NCBI RefSeq assembly: GCF_023277115.1
Contig: NZ_JALQCS010000001.1
Span: forward strand, 2,598,001-2,662,000
Length of the DNA: 64,000 nucleotides
From: Acidithiobacillus acidisediminis
GTDB lineage: Bacteria; Pseudomonadota; Gammaproteobacteria; Acidithiobacillales; Acidithiobacillaceae
Direction of reading: 5' to 3'
Shown here: positions 46,303 to 55,736 of the stretch, piece by piece
Position numbering within the stretch: the first letter of the stretch is position 1
Layout: each line of letters starts with the position of its first letter
Notes under the pieces: model-generated
What the model saw: the letters and a program-made list of their open reading frames with translations, nothing else
Told to the model about the DNA's origin: nothing
Database searches by the model: none
Program-made: the position numbers and the translations under genes

Positions 46303-48000
46303 ATGGCCAACGGAAATGCAGCAGCGGAAACAGTAGTCGCTCTTACCCCCAAACAGTGGGAGGGGCTCGGAAAAGTGGGCGATGCCGCCCTTCAGCTTCA
46401 GAACCTTCTGCAGATGTTCCGCGACGTACTCAACGAACTCCCCAACGCGATCGACACCGACAAGCTGCTGACAAAATACCAGCCGCAGCTGGATGCGCTG
46501 CGGGAAACCGTGGAATCCCTGCAGGGCATGCTTACGGTCGACGGTGGCGTCGACCGCCTGAAGCAGCTTCTCGGTGAGGTCAAGGATGCCCAGCTCGACA
46601 AGACCATTGGCGAATTGTTGACCATCCTCAACAACCTACAAAAATCGGGATTTTTCAGCTCCTTGGCGACCTTGAGCGGTGAACTCCAGTGCCCGCTGAT
46701 TGGTGATAGCGCCGAGGACATGGTAAACAAGCTGCGCAGCGCCATTGCCAACCTGCAGTACTATTGGACCAGTGCCAAACAAGGCGTTGGCGTCATTGGC
46801 AACATGGCGGGTGAGTTGAGTCTCCCAGATCGTCTGGACGAGCTGCAGGAAATGGCCGACCAGTGGCTGCAAATGGCCAAGCGGGCGCAAAAACTCATCC
46901 AGGGTGACGCCCCCAGCGTGCAGGCGCGCTTGGAAGGGCTCCTCGACATGGCAGAGATTCTGGGTGGGCAGATGAGTGTCGCCCTCGGCACCCTGAAGGA
47001 TACGGCGCCAGAATTGCTGAACAGTGCCGATCTGAGTGGAACCATCGGCACGGTGGGCATTGCTGGCAAGCGCTGGTTACAGGTTGCTATGCGCGTCAAG
47101 AATCTGGCCGCGGGCGAGAATGGGGATTTGGTCAGCCGGGTAGAGATGCTTCTCGATCAGGTCGAGAAGGTTGCCGGCTACGCCGGCAATGCTGGATTCT
47201 TCCTCCAGGCGGGCAAGGATGGTCTGGCTGCGGTGCAAGGGATCATCACCGACCTGGATCTGCCAGAAAAACTCGACACCCTTGCGGAAGAGGCGGAAAA
47301 ATGGGTCAAGATCGCGCAGCGGGCCAAACACATCGCGATCGGTGAGGCCAGCTCCGGGGATGTAGCGGACCAGATCAATGGGCTCCTCGATCACGCCGAA
47401 ACCATCGCCGAAACCATGCGCAATCTTGCCTGCAATCTCGAGCGGCAGGGCATTCACCTGGGCGATATTCTCTCCCCTCGCGGCGACTTGAGTATTGCCG
47501 CATGTACGGCTACCGACTTCATCGGTGAAATGTGGCGGGATGGCACCATCAAGAACATTGGCGCAGAGATCAGCCAGGGCGCCTTGGCATGGATGGAAAT
47601 CGCGCAGCTCGGTATGGCCATGGTCAAGGGTGACGCACCGGACATCACCACGCGCGTCAAGGCGTTGGTGAAGGATCTGCATCAGGCCAACCTGATGGAT
47701 ATGGTGCCGGAGGCTCTGGCCCTGATCAGCAAGGTGCAGAAGGCCGGCGTGCTGCACAAGGTCAATCTGTTATTTGACAAGGCCTTACCGTTGATTCCCT
47801 CGGATGCGGTCTTTGCCAGCGGCGTGGATAAGGCCGTCAAGGCCTTGGAACAGACCCAGGTGGAGATGAAGGACGAAGCCAACAAAGGAGGCGGTATCTT
47901 TGGCCTGATGAAAATCTTCTTCGCCAAGGATACCCAGTATGTGCTGAAGTTTGCGGTGCGCTTCGCCAGCATCTTCCTCAAGGCCTGGAAGCAAGCATAA
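46303..48000 (+). CDS. Large DUF1641-type repeat protein
   Basis: A 565-aa soluble, helix-rich protein that I do not recognise beyond its C-terminus, where GGGIFGLMKIFFAKDTQYV followed by LKFAVRFAS matches the DUF1641 signature (residues 529-560). The body has a repeated unit: WLQMAKRAQKLIQGDAPSV (residue 188), WLQVAMRVKNLAAGENGDL (258), WVKIAQRAKHIAIGEASSG (334) and WMEIAQLGMAMVKGDAPDI (430), each followed by a Leu-rich helix. DUF1641 proteins are usually 100-200 aa and often sit beside sulfide:quinone oxidoreductases or formate dehydrogenases. It is monocistronic, ending at a strong terminator. GGGAG lies 11 bases before ATG 46303. Confidence 0.8.
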   Translation: MANGNAAAETVVALTPKQWEGLGKVGDAALQLQNLLQMFRDVLNELPNAIDTDKLLTKYQPQLDALRETVESLQGMLTVDGGVDRLKQLLGEVKDAQLDKTIGELLTILNNLQKSGFFSSLATLSGELQCPLIGDSAEDMVNKLRSAIANLQYYWTSAKQGVGVIGNMAGELSLPDRLDELQEMADQWLQMAKRAQKLIQGDAPSVQARLEGLLDMAEILGGQMSVALGTLKDTAPELLNSADLSGTIGTVGIAGKRWLQVAMRVKNLAAGENGDLVSRVEMLLDQVEKVAGYAGNAGFFLQAGKDGLAAVQGIITDLDLPEKLDTLAEEAEKWVKIAQRAKHIAIGEASSGDVADQINGLLDHAETIAETMRNLACNLERQGIHLGDILSPRGDLSIAACTATDFIGEMWRDGTIKNIGAEISQGALAWMEIAQLGMAMVKGDAPDITTRVKALVKDLHQANLMDMVPEALALISKVQKAGVLHKVNLLFDKALPLIPSDAVFASGVDKAVKALEQTQVEMKDEANKGGGIFGLMKIFFAKDTQYVLKFAVRFASIFLKAWKQA

Positions 48001-48037
48001 GGCGCAAAGGCACTCCCGATCAGCATATCGGCGTAAC

Positions 48038-48069
48038 AAAAAGGCCAGGATTTCATCCTGGCCTTTTTT
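48038..48069. terminator. Bidirectional rho-independent terminator
   Basis: GGCCAGGA/TCCTGGCC stem with loop TTTCA, flanked by five As on the left and six Ts on the right. It can end both the DUF1641 transcript (plus) and the Asr-like gene (minus). Confidence 0.93.
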
Positions 48070-48092
48070 GTGCAACACCGTTTCCGGGTTAC

Positions 48093-48329
48093 TTACTCGG
48101 CTGCAGGAGCCTCGGCAGGGGCCTCAGCCTTCTTCTCCACCTTCGCCACTTCATGCTTCTTTACATGATGGTGATAATGCTTCTTCACATGATGCTCGGC
48201 CTTCTTCACCGGAGCCTTTTCCATCGCCTTCTGGTCCGTAGGCGCAGCGGTCGGGGTCTCTTCTGCAGCAAAGCTGGCGCTGGCAGTCAGAAACGCAAGG
48301 GCTGCGGTGAGGGCAACGATTTTCTTCAT
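48093..48329 (-). CDS. Small His/Lys-rich periplasmic protein, Asr-like
   Basis: A 78-aa exported protein. The signal peptide is MKKIVALTAALAFLTASASF with likely cleavage after ASFA. The mature part (about 57 aa) is low complexity: AEHHVKKHYHHHVKKHEV plus Ala/Glu/Pro runs, seven His in 16 residues. The pattern and size match the E. coli acid-shock protein Asr, a periplasmic basic protein, though there is no alignable identity beyond composition. AAGGAG lies six bases before ATG 48329. Confidence 0.65.
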   Translation of the reverse strand: MKKIVALTAALAFLTASASFAAEETPTAAPTDQKAMEKAPVKKAEHHVKKHYHHHVKKHEVAKVEKKAEAPAEAPAAE

Positions 48330-48630
48330 GGTACACTCCTTCCAAAAATTAGAGGTCCGCACTCTGGCGGGCTGATTCCGTTTCAGCGCCCAATGCAAAG
48401 CATATTCCATGCCATATTTTTATGCTTAATAAAACAGTGAATTAGAAAATCGGACTTGATCTGTCAAGGAAGAATTGTCGGGCAGAAGCGAAGAGAAAAT
48501 CGGCTAAATCTCTAAACTCGATAACTGGCTGGATAGGCTATCTACTTGATCAGATAGTAACTGCCCTATCCCTGATGAGGATTTGGGGCGGCAATGCCGG
48601 CCCCAAGAATCGTCGTGGAAACACGACAAG
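48330..48630. other. 301-base intergenic stretch with several inverted repeats, no gene
   Basis: No coding frame of note. It holds the Asr-like promoter side (48350-48440, AT-rich, GCATATTCCATGC near 48399) and three inverted repeats towards yggX: CTATCT/AGATAG (48538-48557), TTGGGGC with GGC-AAT-GCC inside and GCCCCAA (48572-48596), and GTCGTG-GAAA-CACGAC (48613-48628) just after the yggX stop. None has a T-run, so they are not standard terminators. Confidence 0.6.
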
Positions 48631-48906
48631 TCAGTCCTTTTGTTCAGGCACGAATCCCTCAGGCGTTTGCGCTCCATCGCCAAAGAAAAATGCCTCCATC
48701 TGCTTTTCGAGAAAGGAACGGGATTTGGGATCGATGGGAGAGAGGCGATACTCGTTGATGAGCATGGTTTGATGCTTCAGCCAATCCTGCCAGGCCGCTT
48801 TTGACACTTCCTGGTAAATACGGACACCCAAAGGGCCAGGATAAGGGGGGCGATCCAGCCCTTCCGCCTCTGTGCCCAGTTTTACGCAATGCACCATTCT
48901 CGCCAC
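48631..48906 (-). CDS. yggX: YggX-family Fe(2+)-trafficking protein
   Basis: A 91-aa protein with [53 protein letters not shown], and [12 protein letters not shown], aligning end to end with E. coli YggX, including the N-terminal Cys. It protects iron-sulfur clusters. The start is GTG 48904-48906 with GGAGG seven bases upstream. It lies downstream of mutY, as in many proteobacteria. Confidence 0.95.
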   Translation of the reverse strand: MARMVHCVKLGTEAEGLDRPPYPGPLGVRIYQEVSKAAWQDWLKHQTMLINEYRLSPIDPKSRSFLEKQMEAFFFGDGAQTPEGFVPEQKD

Positions 48907-49010
48907 GTGATACCCTCCCAATCCAAAGTCTCTCCGGCACCGGGCACCTTGCCCTGCCGCTGAAGCTCGAAGGGTAGCGACAGCACCTGCCAATGTCCAG
49001 AAAGCGCCAG

Positions 49011-50054
49011 TCATGCAGACAGCAAACGGCGCACTGGGCTTGGCAATGCAAGCTGCGCGAGTTGATCTGGCGGGTAGTACGAAGCCGCCTGCCGCGCCTC
49101 TGCCACCACAGTGGCAGAAATTTGTGCAGTCACCACCACATAGTCCAGGTGAAAATGGGTAAAGCTGTGTCGACGCCAGGGCTGACACTCCTGAATCCGC
49201 AGACGCAGGCCATATTCCCTCTCGGCCCAGGCCACCAGCTCTGGCAAGCGAAGTGCTGCCTCTTCTTCCCCGCCCAGGCTATACCACGGCAAGGCCCAAA
49301 GACCGCCCCAAATCCCCTTGCTTGGCCGCTGCTCCAACAGGATCTGCCCATCTTCTGTTCTTGCCAGTAAAAAATAGGCGCAGCGCACCGGTTTCTGAAT
49401 GCGCTCCAATCGAGTCGCGCGGCCCGGTCCGGCGCAAGGCCCCTGCAGCGGACACTCCGAGCAACGTGCCTTCCGAGCTAGACACCGCAGGGCGCCAAGA
49501 TCCTGAATGGCTTGATTGTAGTCATGCGCTGCGTCTGGTGTCTCTTGCTCCGCGAGCACCCACAGGAGTCGCTCGTTTTGCCCAGCGCGAGGCTCTCCAC
49601 CCAGACCATGATAGCGAAACAGAACGCGTCGCGCGTTGGCATCGAGAATTGCCTGCCGCTGCCCATAGGCACTAGCGAGCACCGCCGCCGCAGTACTCCG
49701 TCCCACACCCGGCAATTCCAGGGCCTGCGCCAGATCTTCTGGGAACTGACCCTGATGTTTTGACAGAATCCTTTGTGCGGCGGCATGGGCATTGCGAGCG
49801 CGGGCGTAGTAACCGAGCCCACTCCAAAGCGTCAGGACATCGTCAAGGGGAGCGCTCGCCAATGCCTGCCAGTCGGGATAGCGGGCAAGAAAACGACAAA
49901 AATACGGTAGCACCGTCTCCACGCGCGTCTGCTGCAGCATGACTTCGGCAAGATAGACCCGGTAGGGGTCACGCTGATGCCGCCAAGGCAAATCAAGGCG
50001 ACCAAAACGGGCATACCAAGGCAGGAGCCGCTCGGCGATCGGCGGACGCTTCAT
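49011..50054 (-). CDS. mutY: A/G-specific adenine DNA glycosylase
   Basis: A 347-aa MutY removing A opposite 8-oxoG. It has the helix-hairpin-helix ([12 protein letters not shown]), catalytic Glu37 and Asp138, and the 4Fe-4S cluster Cys191, 198, 201, 207 (C-x6-C-x2-C-x5-C). A C-terminal NUDIX-like domain follows from residue 230. The start overlaps the AsmA-like stop (ATGA). Confidence 0.96.
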   Translation of the reverse strand: MKRPPIAERLLPWYARFGRLDLPWRHQRDPYRVYLAEVMLQQTRVETVLPYFCRFLARYPDWQALASAPLDDVLTLWSGLGYYARARNAHAAAQRILSKHQGQFPEDLAQALELPGVGRSTAAAVLASAYGQRQAILDANARRVLFRYHGLGGEPRAGQNERLLWVLAEQETPDAAHDYNQAIQDLGALRCLARKARCSECPLQGPCAGPGRATRLERIQKPVRCAYFLLARTEDGQILLEQRPSKGIWGGLWALPWYSLGGEEEAALRLPELVAWAEREYGLRLRIQECQPWRRHSFTHFHLDYVVVTAQISATVVAEARQAASYYPPDQLAQLALPSPVRRLLSA

Positions 50055-51310
50055 TTTTGCACTGCCTGCAGCTGGATTTGCAGCTTCTTTGCCTGCCATT
50101 GTCCCCAGCGCAGCTCCCCAATCCGCAGCGTTCCGCGCAACGCTGGCCAATCCTTGGGCAAGGGGAAAATAAGCTTGGCGGAAGGTGTCGTTTTGGCGCT
50201 CGACCGCAACCAAGGGGTGAGATCCAGGCGGGAAATCTCCGCATGAATCTGCCAGGGCAGCTGCGGATCGGCGCGGGAGATCGCCCCCTGGAACTGTGCA
50301 CTACCTAGCGTGCCACGTACTTGATCTAGCTGAACGAGCCCGCCAGAGGTCCAGTGCAAATCGCCAGACAACGCCGCCGGCTGCAGGGCGCGCTGCGGAT
50401 CAGCGAGGGCTGGCTTGAGGCCGAGCAAATGCACCCAGGGCAGCAATTGTTCCGCGTGCAGGCGAAAATCACTCTGTACCGTCAGGGCATGCTTCCAGAA
50501 CAGCGCGAGGGTCCCTTCCCCCCCCAGCTGCGGCTGCGCCGACAAGCGCCAACGGACCAATGTCAGACTCTGCTGCGCCGCTGCATAACGGAGGCCCTGA
50601 AAATCAAGGCCTCCATGAAACTGTTTCCAGACCAGTCGAGCATCCCCGCGCGGAATCCGTATGGTATTTGCGCCCGACAGATGTAGCGACGGGACGTTGA
50701 CGTCCAGCAGCCCCTCTTTGCTGCGGGCCTCCATAGACACGCTGCCCGCTTGCCCTGGCCGCGCGGCACGATAGTTTCCCGATACGGAAAATGCCTGCCC
50801 GTCATAGCGGAGCTGCCCACCAATCGTTGCCTCTTGGCCAGCCCGATACTCCGCCTGCAGTGCCGAGACTTGCAGCTCTCGTGCGCCGAGGGGCCAATCT
50901 ACGCTGCCATCACGCAAAACGAAATTTTGCGGCAAGGTGATGGCGAAGCCCGTGCCCTGGCGATGCGGAGTACTGGGCCAAGGGCCACGCAGGTGCAACC
51001 CCATCACCTGTAAACGCAGTTCCATCCAGCGGCGCTGCCATAATGCCGACCAAGGCCAGGCAGCCTGGATCTGCTGGAGCCGTAGCAGGTTCTGGCCAAT
51101 CCGCAGCCCTTGCAGGTTGATCTGTAGGCGGGAGAAGTTGGCGGAGATCTGTGGATTCTGTGCCAGCCGCACGGGCATCTGCAGCTCGCTACTGAGCAGA
51201 CGGGAGAGCAGGATACGCGGCACACCGAACAGCACGCAGAGATACAGCAAGAGTGCGAGGACACCAAGCGCCAGTGCAAAAAGACCGAGACGCTTAGCCG
51301 CCAAGGTCAT
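50051..51310 (-). CDS. AsmA-like membrane-anchored protein
   Basis: A 419-aa protein with one N-terminal transmembrane helix (LGLFALALGVLALLLYLCV) and a long beta-strand-rich periplasmic region (repeated QL/DL/GTL strands, no enzyme motifs). It fits the AsmA/DUF748 type of lipid-transfer bridge proteins, but lacks the clear C-terminal AsmA signature, so the family is a moderate call. Upstream of mutY as in other proteobacteria, overlapping ptsI. Confidence 0.6.
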   Translation of the reverse strand: MTLAAKRLGLFALALGVLALLLYLCVLFGVPRILLSRLLSSELQMPVRLAQNPQISANFSRLQINLQGLRIGQNLLRLQQIQAAWPWSALWQRRWMELRLQVMGLHLRGPWPSTPHRQGTGFAITLPQNFVLRDGSVDWPLGARELQVSALQAEYRAGQEATIGGQLRYDGQAFSVSGNYRAARPGQAGSVSMEARSKEGLLDVNVPSLHLSGANTIRIPRGDARLVWKQFHGGLDFQGLRYAAAQQSLTLVRWRLSAQPQLGGEGTLALFWKHALTVQSDFRLHAEQLLPWVHLLGLKPALADPQRALQPAALSGDLHWTSGGLVQLDQVRGTLGSAQFQGAISRADPQLPWQIHAEISRLDLTPWLRSSAKTTPSAKLIFPLPKDWPALRGTLRIGELRWGQWQAKKLQIQLQAVQK

Positions 51311-53015
51311 CCGATTGCAGAAAGAGACGGGAGTTACCAGCGAGTGCCGCCAAAGCGACGACTTGTGCTTCCGCCACTGCGCTGTGGCGAATGGCCGCCT
51401 TTACCTCGGGGATTGCGCCCGGAAACATGCTGAAGTGACGCAATCCCAGCCCCAGCAATAAAGGGGTCCATTGGGGATTGGCAGCCATCTCGCCACACAT
51501 GGCCACGGGAATTCCCGCCGCCTCCCCCGCCGCAATCGTGTGCTGGATCATGGACAGCACCCCCACATGAAGCGGGTCAAAGAGTCCATTGACGTCATCA
51601 TCGCCGCGATCCACCGCCAGGGCATACTGGGTAAGGTCGTTGGTACCAATGGAGAAGAAGTCGGCAACCTCGGTGAAACAATGCGCTGCCATGGCCACCG
51701 CTGGCACTTCCACCATGATACCAATGGGTAGATGCTCGGCTACTTTGTGGCCCTCGGCGCGCAGCTCGTCACGCAACTGCCCCACCAGCTGCCGGGCCTG
51801 TATTACCTCGTGGACGGTACTGACCATGGGCAGCATCAGGCGCAGCGGTGCCAGGGCAGAGGCACGCAGAATCGCCCGCAGATGGCTGCGAAACCAGTCT
51901 GGGCGACGTAAACAAAGACGCAAACCGCGCAGTCCCAGGGCGGGGTTGAGTCCCTGCGCGTGCAATTGCAATTCACTGTCGGCCAACAGTTTGTCGGCGC
52001 CCACGTCGACCGAACGGATTGTGATTTCCGCTCCCGGCAGCCCGCGCAAGACGCGGGCAAAGGCTTGATACTGCTCTTCCTCACTCGGGCTATCGGCCCG
52101 ATTCATGAAGAGAAACTCACTGCGGAACAGACCAATCCCGTCGGCGTTGCTGCGTTGCACCCACTCCACGTCTTCTGGGAGTTCGATATTGGCAAACAGG
52201 CGAATCTGGGTTCCGTCCGTCGTGATCGCGGGTAAGTCGCGCTGCTCTTCCAGCAGCTGCCGCCGCCGCTGCCGCCGCGCTTGCGCCTCGCGACACTCCG
52301 CCAAAAGTTCTGGACTGGGGTTGACCAATACGGTGCCGTACTCACCATCCACGACCAACAAGTCGCCACTGCGCAGCAAGCGGGTGGCCTGGTGCGTACC
52401 CAACACCGCTGGCAAGCCCAGGCTGCGGGCGAGAATCGCGGAATGCGAGGTAGCCGCACCAAAGTCCGTCACCCAGCCGAGAACGGAGCCATTTTTGAGC
52501 AAGACCGTATCGGCGGGACTGAGCTCGGAAGCAACAATGATGCGCTCTGCTGCCGCACTTAAACTGGGCACCTGCGCGCCGAGGAGGTGACGCAGTACCC
52601 GGTCGGTCACCTGCAGGATATCTTCGCGCTTGCCGCGCAGGTAGGGATCCTCCATGCGATCAAAGATTTCGAGCAAATGTTCGCGTTCGTGATGCAGAGC
52701 CCAGGCTGCATTCCGTCGCTGTTGCCGAATCAGGCGTATCGGCCGGTCGCGCAGGGCAGGATCATCAAGCATGAGCAAATGCGCATCGATGAACAGGCGC
52801 GTATCTTGCGGGGCATCCTTGGGGATCGCCTCACGTACCCGCAGCAATTCATCGCGGGCCAGGGCCAGGGCGCCACGCAGGCGTTGCTCCTCGGAGTCGA
52901 GAGCCGTGGGGGCGATGCGATATTCGGGAATTTCGATACTGGACGACTCGAGCACCACCGCCGTCCCAATGGCGATCCCCGCCGCTGCGCCAATCCCTGC
53001 AAGTTCGAAGGTCAC
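51294..53015 (-). CDS. ptsI: PTS enzyme I
   Basis: A 573-aa phosphoenolpyruvate-protein phosphotransferase. The phospho-His is His191 in GAATSHSAILARSLGLPAV; the PEP site includes GIGLFRSEFLFM, SVDVGADKLL, MVEVPAVAMAA and SIGTNDLTQY, with the reactive Cys in VAMCGEMAANP. The start is GTG 53015 (overlapping the ptsH stop as GTGA), with GAAGGGGA just upstream. Confidence 0.97.
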   Translation of the reverse strand: MTFELAGIGAAAGIAIGTAVVLESSSIEIPEYRIAPTALDSEEQRLRGALALARDELLRVREAIPKDAPQDTRLFIDAHLLMLDDPALRDRPIRLIRQQRRNAAWALHHEREHLLEIFDRMEDPYLRGKREDILQVTDRVLRHLLGAQVPSLSAAAERIIVASELSPADTVLLKNGSVLGWVTDFGAATSHSAILARSLGLPAVLGTHQATRLLRSGDLLVVDGEYGTVLVNPSPELLAECREAQARRQRRRQLLEEQRDLPAITTDGTQIRLFANIELPEDVEWVQRSNADGIGLFRSEFLFMNRADSPSEEEQYQAFARVLRGLPGAEITIRSVDVGADKLLADSELQLHAQGLNPALGLRGLRLCLRRPDWFRSHLRAILRASALAPLRLMLPMVSTVHEVIQARQLVGQLRDELRAEGHKVAEHLPIGIMVEVPAVAMAAHCFTEVADFFSIGTNDLTQYALAVDRGDDDVNGLFDPLHVGVLSMIQHTIAAGEAAGIPVAMCGEMAANPQWTPLLLGLGLRHFSMFPGAIPEVKAAIRHSAVAEAQVVALAALAGNSRLFLQSDDLGG

Positions 53016-53278
53016 TCCCCTTCTCCGAAGTAATCCGCCGCCAAGGCAGAAAGAGCCGCGCTGCATTCCGCCTCTTTTTCCCCCTCCGTCTCCAGAGAGA
53101 GCACCGTGCCTTGGGAGGCAGCCAGGGTCATCAAGCCCATGATACTTTTCCCATTGACCCGCTGCCCATCCCGTTCCAACCAGACTTGGCAGGGAAAGCG
53201 CGCCGCAATACTGACAAATTTCGCCGAGGCGCGGGCATGCAGACCCAAACGATTGATGATGGGGAAATCGACTCGCAT
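53012..53278 (-). CDS. ptsH: PTS phosphocarrier HPr
   Basis: An 88-aa HPr with the active-site His14 in NRLGLHARAS and Ser45 in GKSIMGL, the residue that HPr kinase phosphorylates. No sugar-specific EII component is visible in the window, so it is probably a regulatory PTS. AAGGA lies nine bases before ATG 53278. Confidence 0.95.
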   Translation of the reverse strand: MRVDFPIINRLGLHARASAKFVSIAARFPCQVWLERDGQRVNGKSIMGLMTLAASQGTVLSLETEGEKEAECSAALSALAADYFGEGE

Positions 53279-53393
53279 GAATAGTGTTCCTTTTGCTGGG
53301 CACTAACGGCGAGGATAGCGCCGCGATGACAGGGGGCCAAGTGCCTGCGCCGATCCGGTAACGGCCCGCGTTGGCGTCATGCGGGCGCGGACA

Positions 53394-53422
53394 TAGACAG
53401 ATTCAGACCCTAACCATATAAT
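53394..53422 (+). promoter_or_regulatory. Sigma-70 promoter of the DUF4870 gene
   Basis: TAGACA (5 of 6) and TATAAT (6 of 6) spaced by exactly 17 bases, 31 bases before the start codon. The best sigma-70 promoter in the window. Confidence 0.85.
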
Positions 53423-53452
53423 TTTCCGATCAATACACACAGGGAGCGTAAC

Positions 53453-53806
53453 ATGTCTGATTCGTCTGTCGTGGTACCGGAAACCTCCAACGAAGATCGT
53501 AACACGGCCACCTTGGTGCATGCTGGTGGCATTCTCTTTGGCTTTCTTCCCTCTCTGATCGTTTACCTGCTCAAGAAGGACCAAGCTGGGCCTTGGTTGA
53601 TGGAGCAACTACGCGAAGCACTGAACTTTCAGATCACCATGCTCATCGCCTATGTTGCCGCCACTATTCTCAGTTCCTTGCTCATCGGCCTGGTTCTATT
53701 TCCCATCCTATTTTTCGTCGATCTCATTTTTTGCATCTTGGCGGCGGTCAAGACCAGTAGTGGCGGCTCCTACCGCTATCCCCTGAGCATCCGCCTGGTC
53801 AATTGA
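53453..53806 (+). CDS. DUF4870 domain membrane protein
   Basis: A 117-aa inner-membrane protein. TATLVHAGGILFGFLPSLIVYLLKK, MEQLREALNFQITM and the following hydrophobic segments, ending YRYPLSIRLV, match DUF4870 (Tic20-like). Function unknown. GGGAG lies seven bases before ATG. Monocistronic with its own strong promoter. Confidence 0.9.
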   Translation: MSDSSVVVPETSNEDRNTATLVHAGGILFGFLPSLIVYLLKKDQAGPWLMEQLREALNFQITMLIAYVAATILSSLLIGLVLFPILFFVDLIFCILAAVKTSSGGSYRYPLSIRLVN

Positions 53807-53897
53807 ACCGTCCCGGCCCCGCACCCTACCCCTTGTCAGGGCCAGTCGCCCTCCCCTAAGCTGCGCCAGAACGCGTTGTTACAGGAAGGGGGAGATT

Positions 53898-55736
53898 TTG
53901 CCCGTATTGGAGTTGCGCTCGGGGCTCATCGAATGGGGCGGTAGAGTATTATTGGACCATGCCGATCTGCGTGCCGAGGCAGGGGAACGCATTGGTCTGA
54001 TTGGACGCAACGGCGAGGGAAAATCGACCCTTCTGGCAGCGCTGGCGGGCCAGTATCCCCTGGACGGCGGCAGTCTCTGGATCGACCCGGCCCTGCGCCG
54101 GGCCTTCTTGCCGCAAGAACCACAACTGCCGGCAGAGCAAAAGGTCCTGGACTATCTGTTGGCCGCACCACAAGACAGCGCGGGCGCGGAAAATTTCCAC
54201 GACGACACGCCCGAGCGCTGGAGCCTGCCGGCTCGGGCAGACGCCCTCTGTGATAGCCTGAGCCTACCACGGGATCAGCAGATCGGCGGTTTGTCTGGGG
54301 GGCAACAGAAACGCCTCGCCATTGCCAGCACCCTTATTCATGGCGCAGAACTCCTGTTTCTCGATGAGCCGACCAATCATATGGACCTGGCGGGGATCGA
54401 GGCCCTGGAAAAGACCTTGCTGCGTTATCGCGGCACGCTGTTCTTTGTCACCCACGACCGACGCTTTCTCGAATCCCTCTGCACCCGCATCGTCGAGCTC
54501 GACCGCGGACAGCTGCGGAGTTTTCCCGGGCAATTTTCCACCTATCTCCAGCGCAAGGAAGAGCTCCTGGATGCCGAGGCAGCGGATCTCGACCGTCTCG
54601 AACAGCAGCTGGCGACGGAAGAGGCCTGGCTGCGCCAGGGCGTGAAGGCGCGTGCCAAACGCAATCAAGGGCGCCTGCGGCGGCTGGAACAACTGCGGGA
54701 GGAACGCAAGAGCCGCGGTGGCCGGATTGGCGAGGCACAGATCCACATCCAACAGTCTGAGCGTTCGGGGAATTTGATCGTGGAACTCGAGAATATCTCG
54801 CTGCGTCTGGGTACGCAGCAGATTCTGCAGGGCTTTTCGACGCGGATCGAACGCGGCGACCGGGTCGGCATCATTGGTCCCAACGGCGCCGGCAAGACGA
54901 CTCTGTTACGCCTGCTCTTGGGTGAGTTGGAACCGGACAGTGGCAGCATCCGGCGCGGCACCCGGCAGTCCATCGCCTATTTCGACCAGTTGCGGGAGCA
55001 ATTGGATCCCGAGCAGCGCGTAGTGGATGTCATTGCTGATGGCAACGATTTTATCGAGGTAGACGGCGAGCGCCGCCACGTCCTGGGGTATCTGCAGGAC
55101 TTTCTCTTTCCACCCGATCGTGCCCGGGGTCTGGTCAAGGGTCTCTCCGGCGGCGAGCGGGCGCGCTTGCTCCTTGCCCGTCTCTTCGCCAAACCGGCCA
55201 ACATTCTCGTCCTCGATGAACCGACCAACGATCTCGATCTGGAAAGCCTGGAGGTCCTGGAGGACCGCCTGCTGGCCTTTCCTGGGACCGTACTACTCGT
55301 CTCCCATGATCGAGATTTTTTGGATCATGTCGTGACGCAAAGCATTGTTCATCTGGGCGATGCCGAGTGGTTGAATACCGCGGGCGGTCATCAGGAATTC
55401 CTGGCTTGGCAAGCGCAGCAGTCTGTCGCGGCAGCAGCGGAAAAGACCAAGAGCAGGGATGGCCAACGCCGGGACAAAGCGGCGCGCCGTCCCAAGTCTT
55501 TGAGCATGCGTGAACGCCAAGAACTGGATGAACTTCCGGCGCGCATCGAAGCCCTGGAGGCGCGGCAGAGCGCTCTGGCTGAAACAATGGGCAAAGCGGA
55601 AACCTATCAAAACTCCGAAAGCGCCATGGCGGTACAAGAGGAAGCCGCAATACTGGCCGCGGAGCTCGCCGCCGCTTATGCGCGCTGGGAGGAATTGGAG
55701 GCCAAAGAAGCGGAACTGCTCAGTGGCTCAGGGTAG
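53898..55736 (+). CDS. uup: ABC-F ATPase Uup
   Basis: A 612-aa soluble ATPase with two nucleotide-binding domains: Walker A GRNGEGKSTLL and GPNGAGKTTLL, signature LSGGQQKR and LSGGERAR, Walker B LLFLDEPTNHMDL and ILVLDEPTNDLDL. The C-terminus has the RRPKSLSMRERQELDELP linker and a coiled coil, as in E. coli Uup, which binds branched DNA. The start is TTG 53898, with AGGAAGG about eight bases upstream. It overlaps the convergent gene by nine bases. Confidence 0.95.
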   Translation: MPVLELRSGLIEWGGRVLLDHADLRAEAGERIGLIGRNGEGKSTLLAALAGQYPLDGGSLWIDPALRRAFLPQEPQLPAEQKVLDYLLAAPQDSAGAENFHDDTPERWSLPARADALCDSLSLPRDQQIGGLSGGQQKRLAIASTLIHGAELLFLDEPTNHMDLAGIEALEKTLLRYRGTLFFVTHDRRFLESLCTRIVELDRGQLRSFPGQFSTYLQRKEELLDAEAADLDRLEQQLATEEAWLRQGVKARAKRNQGRLRRLEQLREERKSRGGRIGEAQIHIQQSERSGNLIVELENISLRLGTQQILQGFSTRIERGDRVGIIGPNGAGKTTLLRLLLGELEPDSGSIRRGTRQSIAYFDQLREQLDPEQRVVDVIADGNDFIEVDGERRHVLGYLQDFLFPPDRARGLVKGLSGGERARLLLARLFAKPANILVLDEPTNDLDLESLEVLEDRLLAFPGTVLLVSHDRDFLDHVVTQSIVHLGDAEWLNTAGGHQEFLAWQAQQSVAAAAEKTKSRDGQRRDKAARRPKSLSMRERQELDELPARIEALEARQSALAETMGKAETYQNSESAMAVQEEAAILAAELAAAYARWEELEAKEAELLSGSG

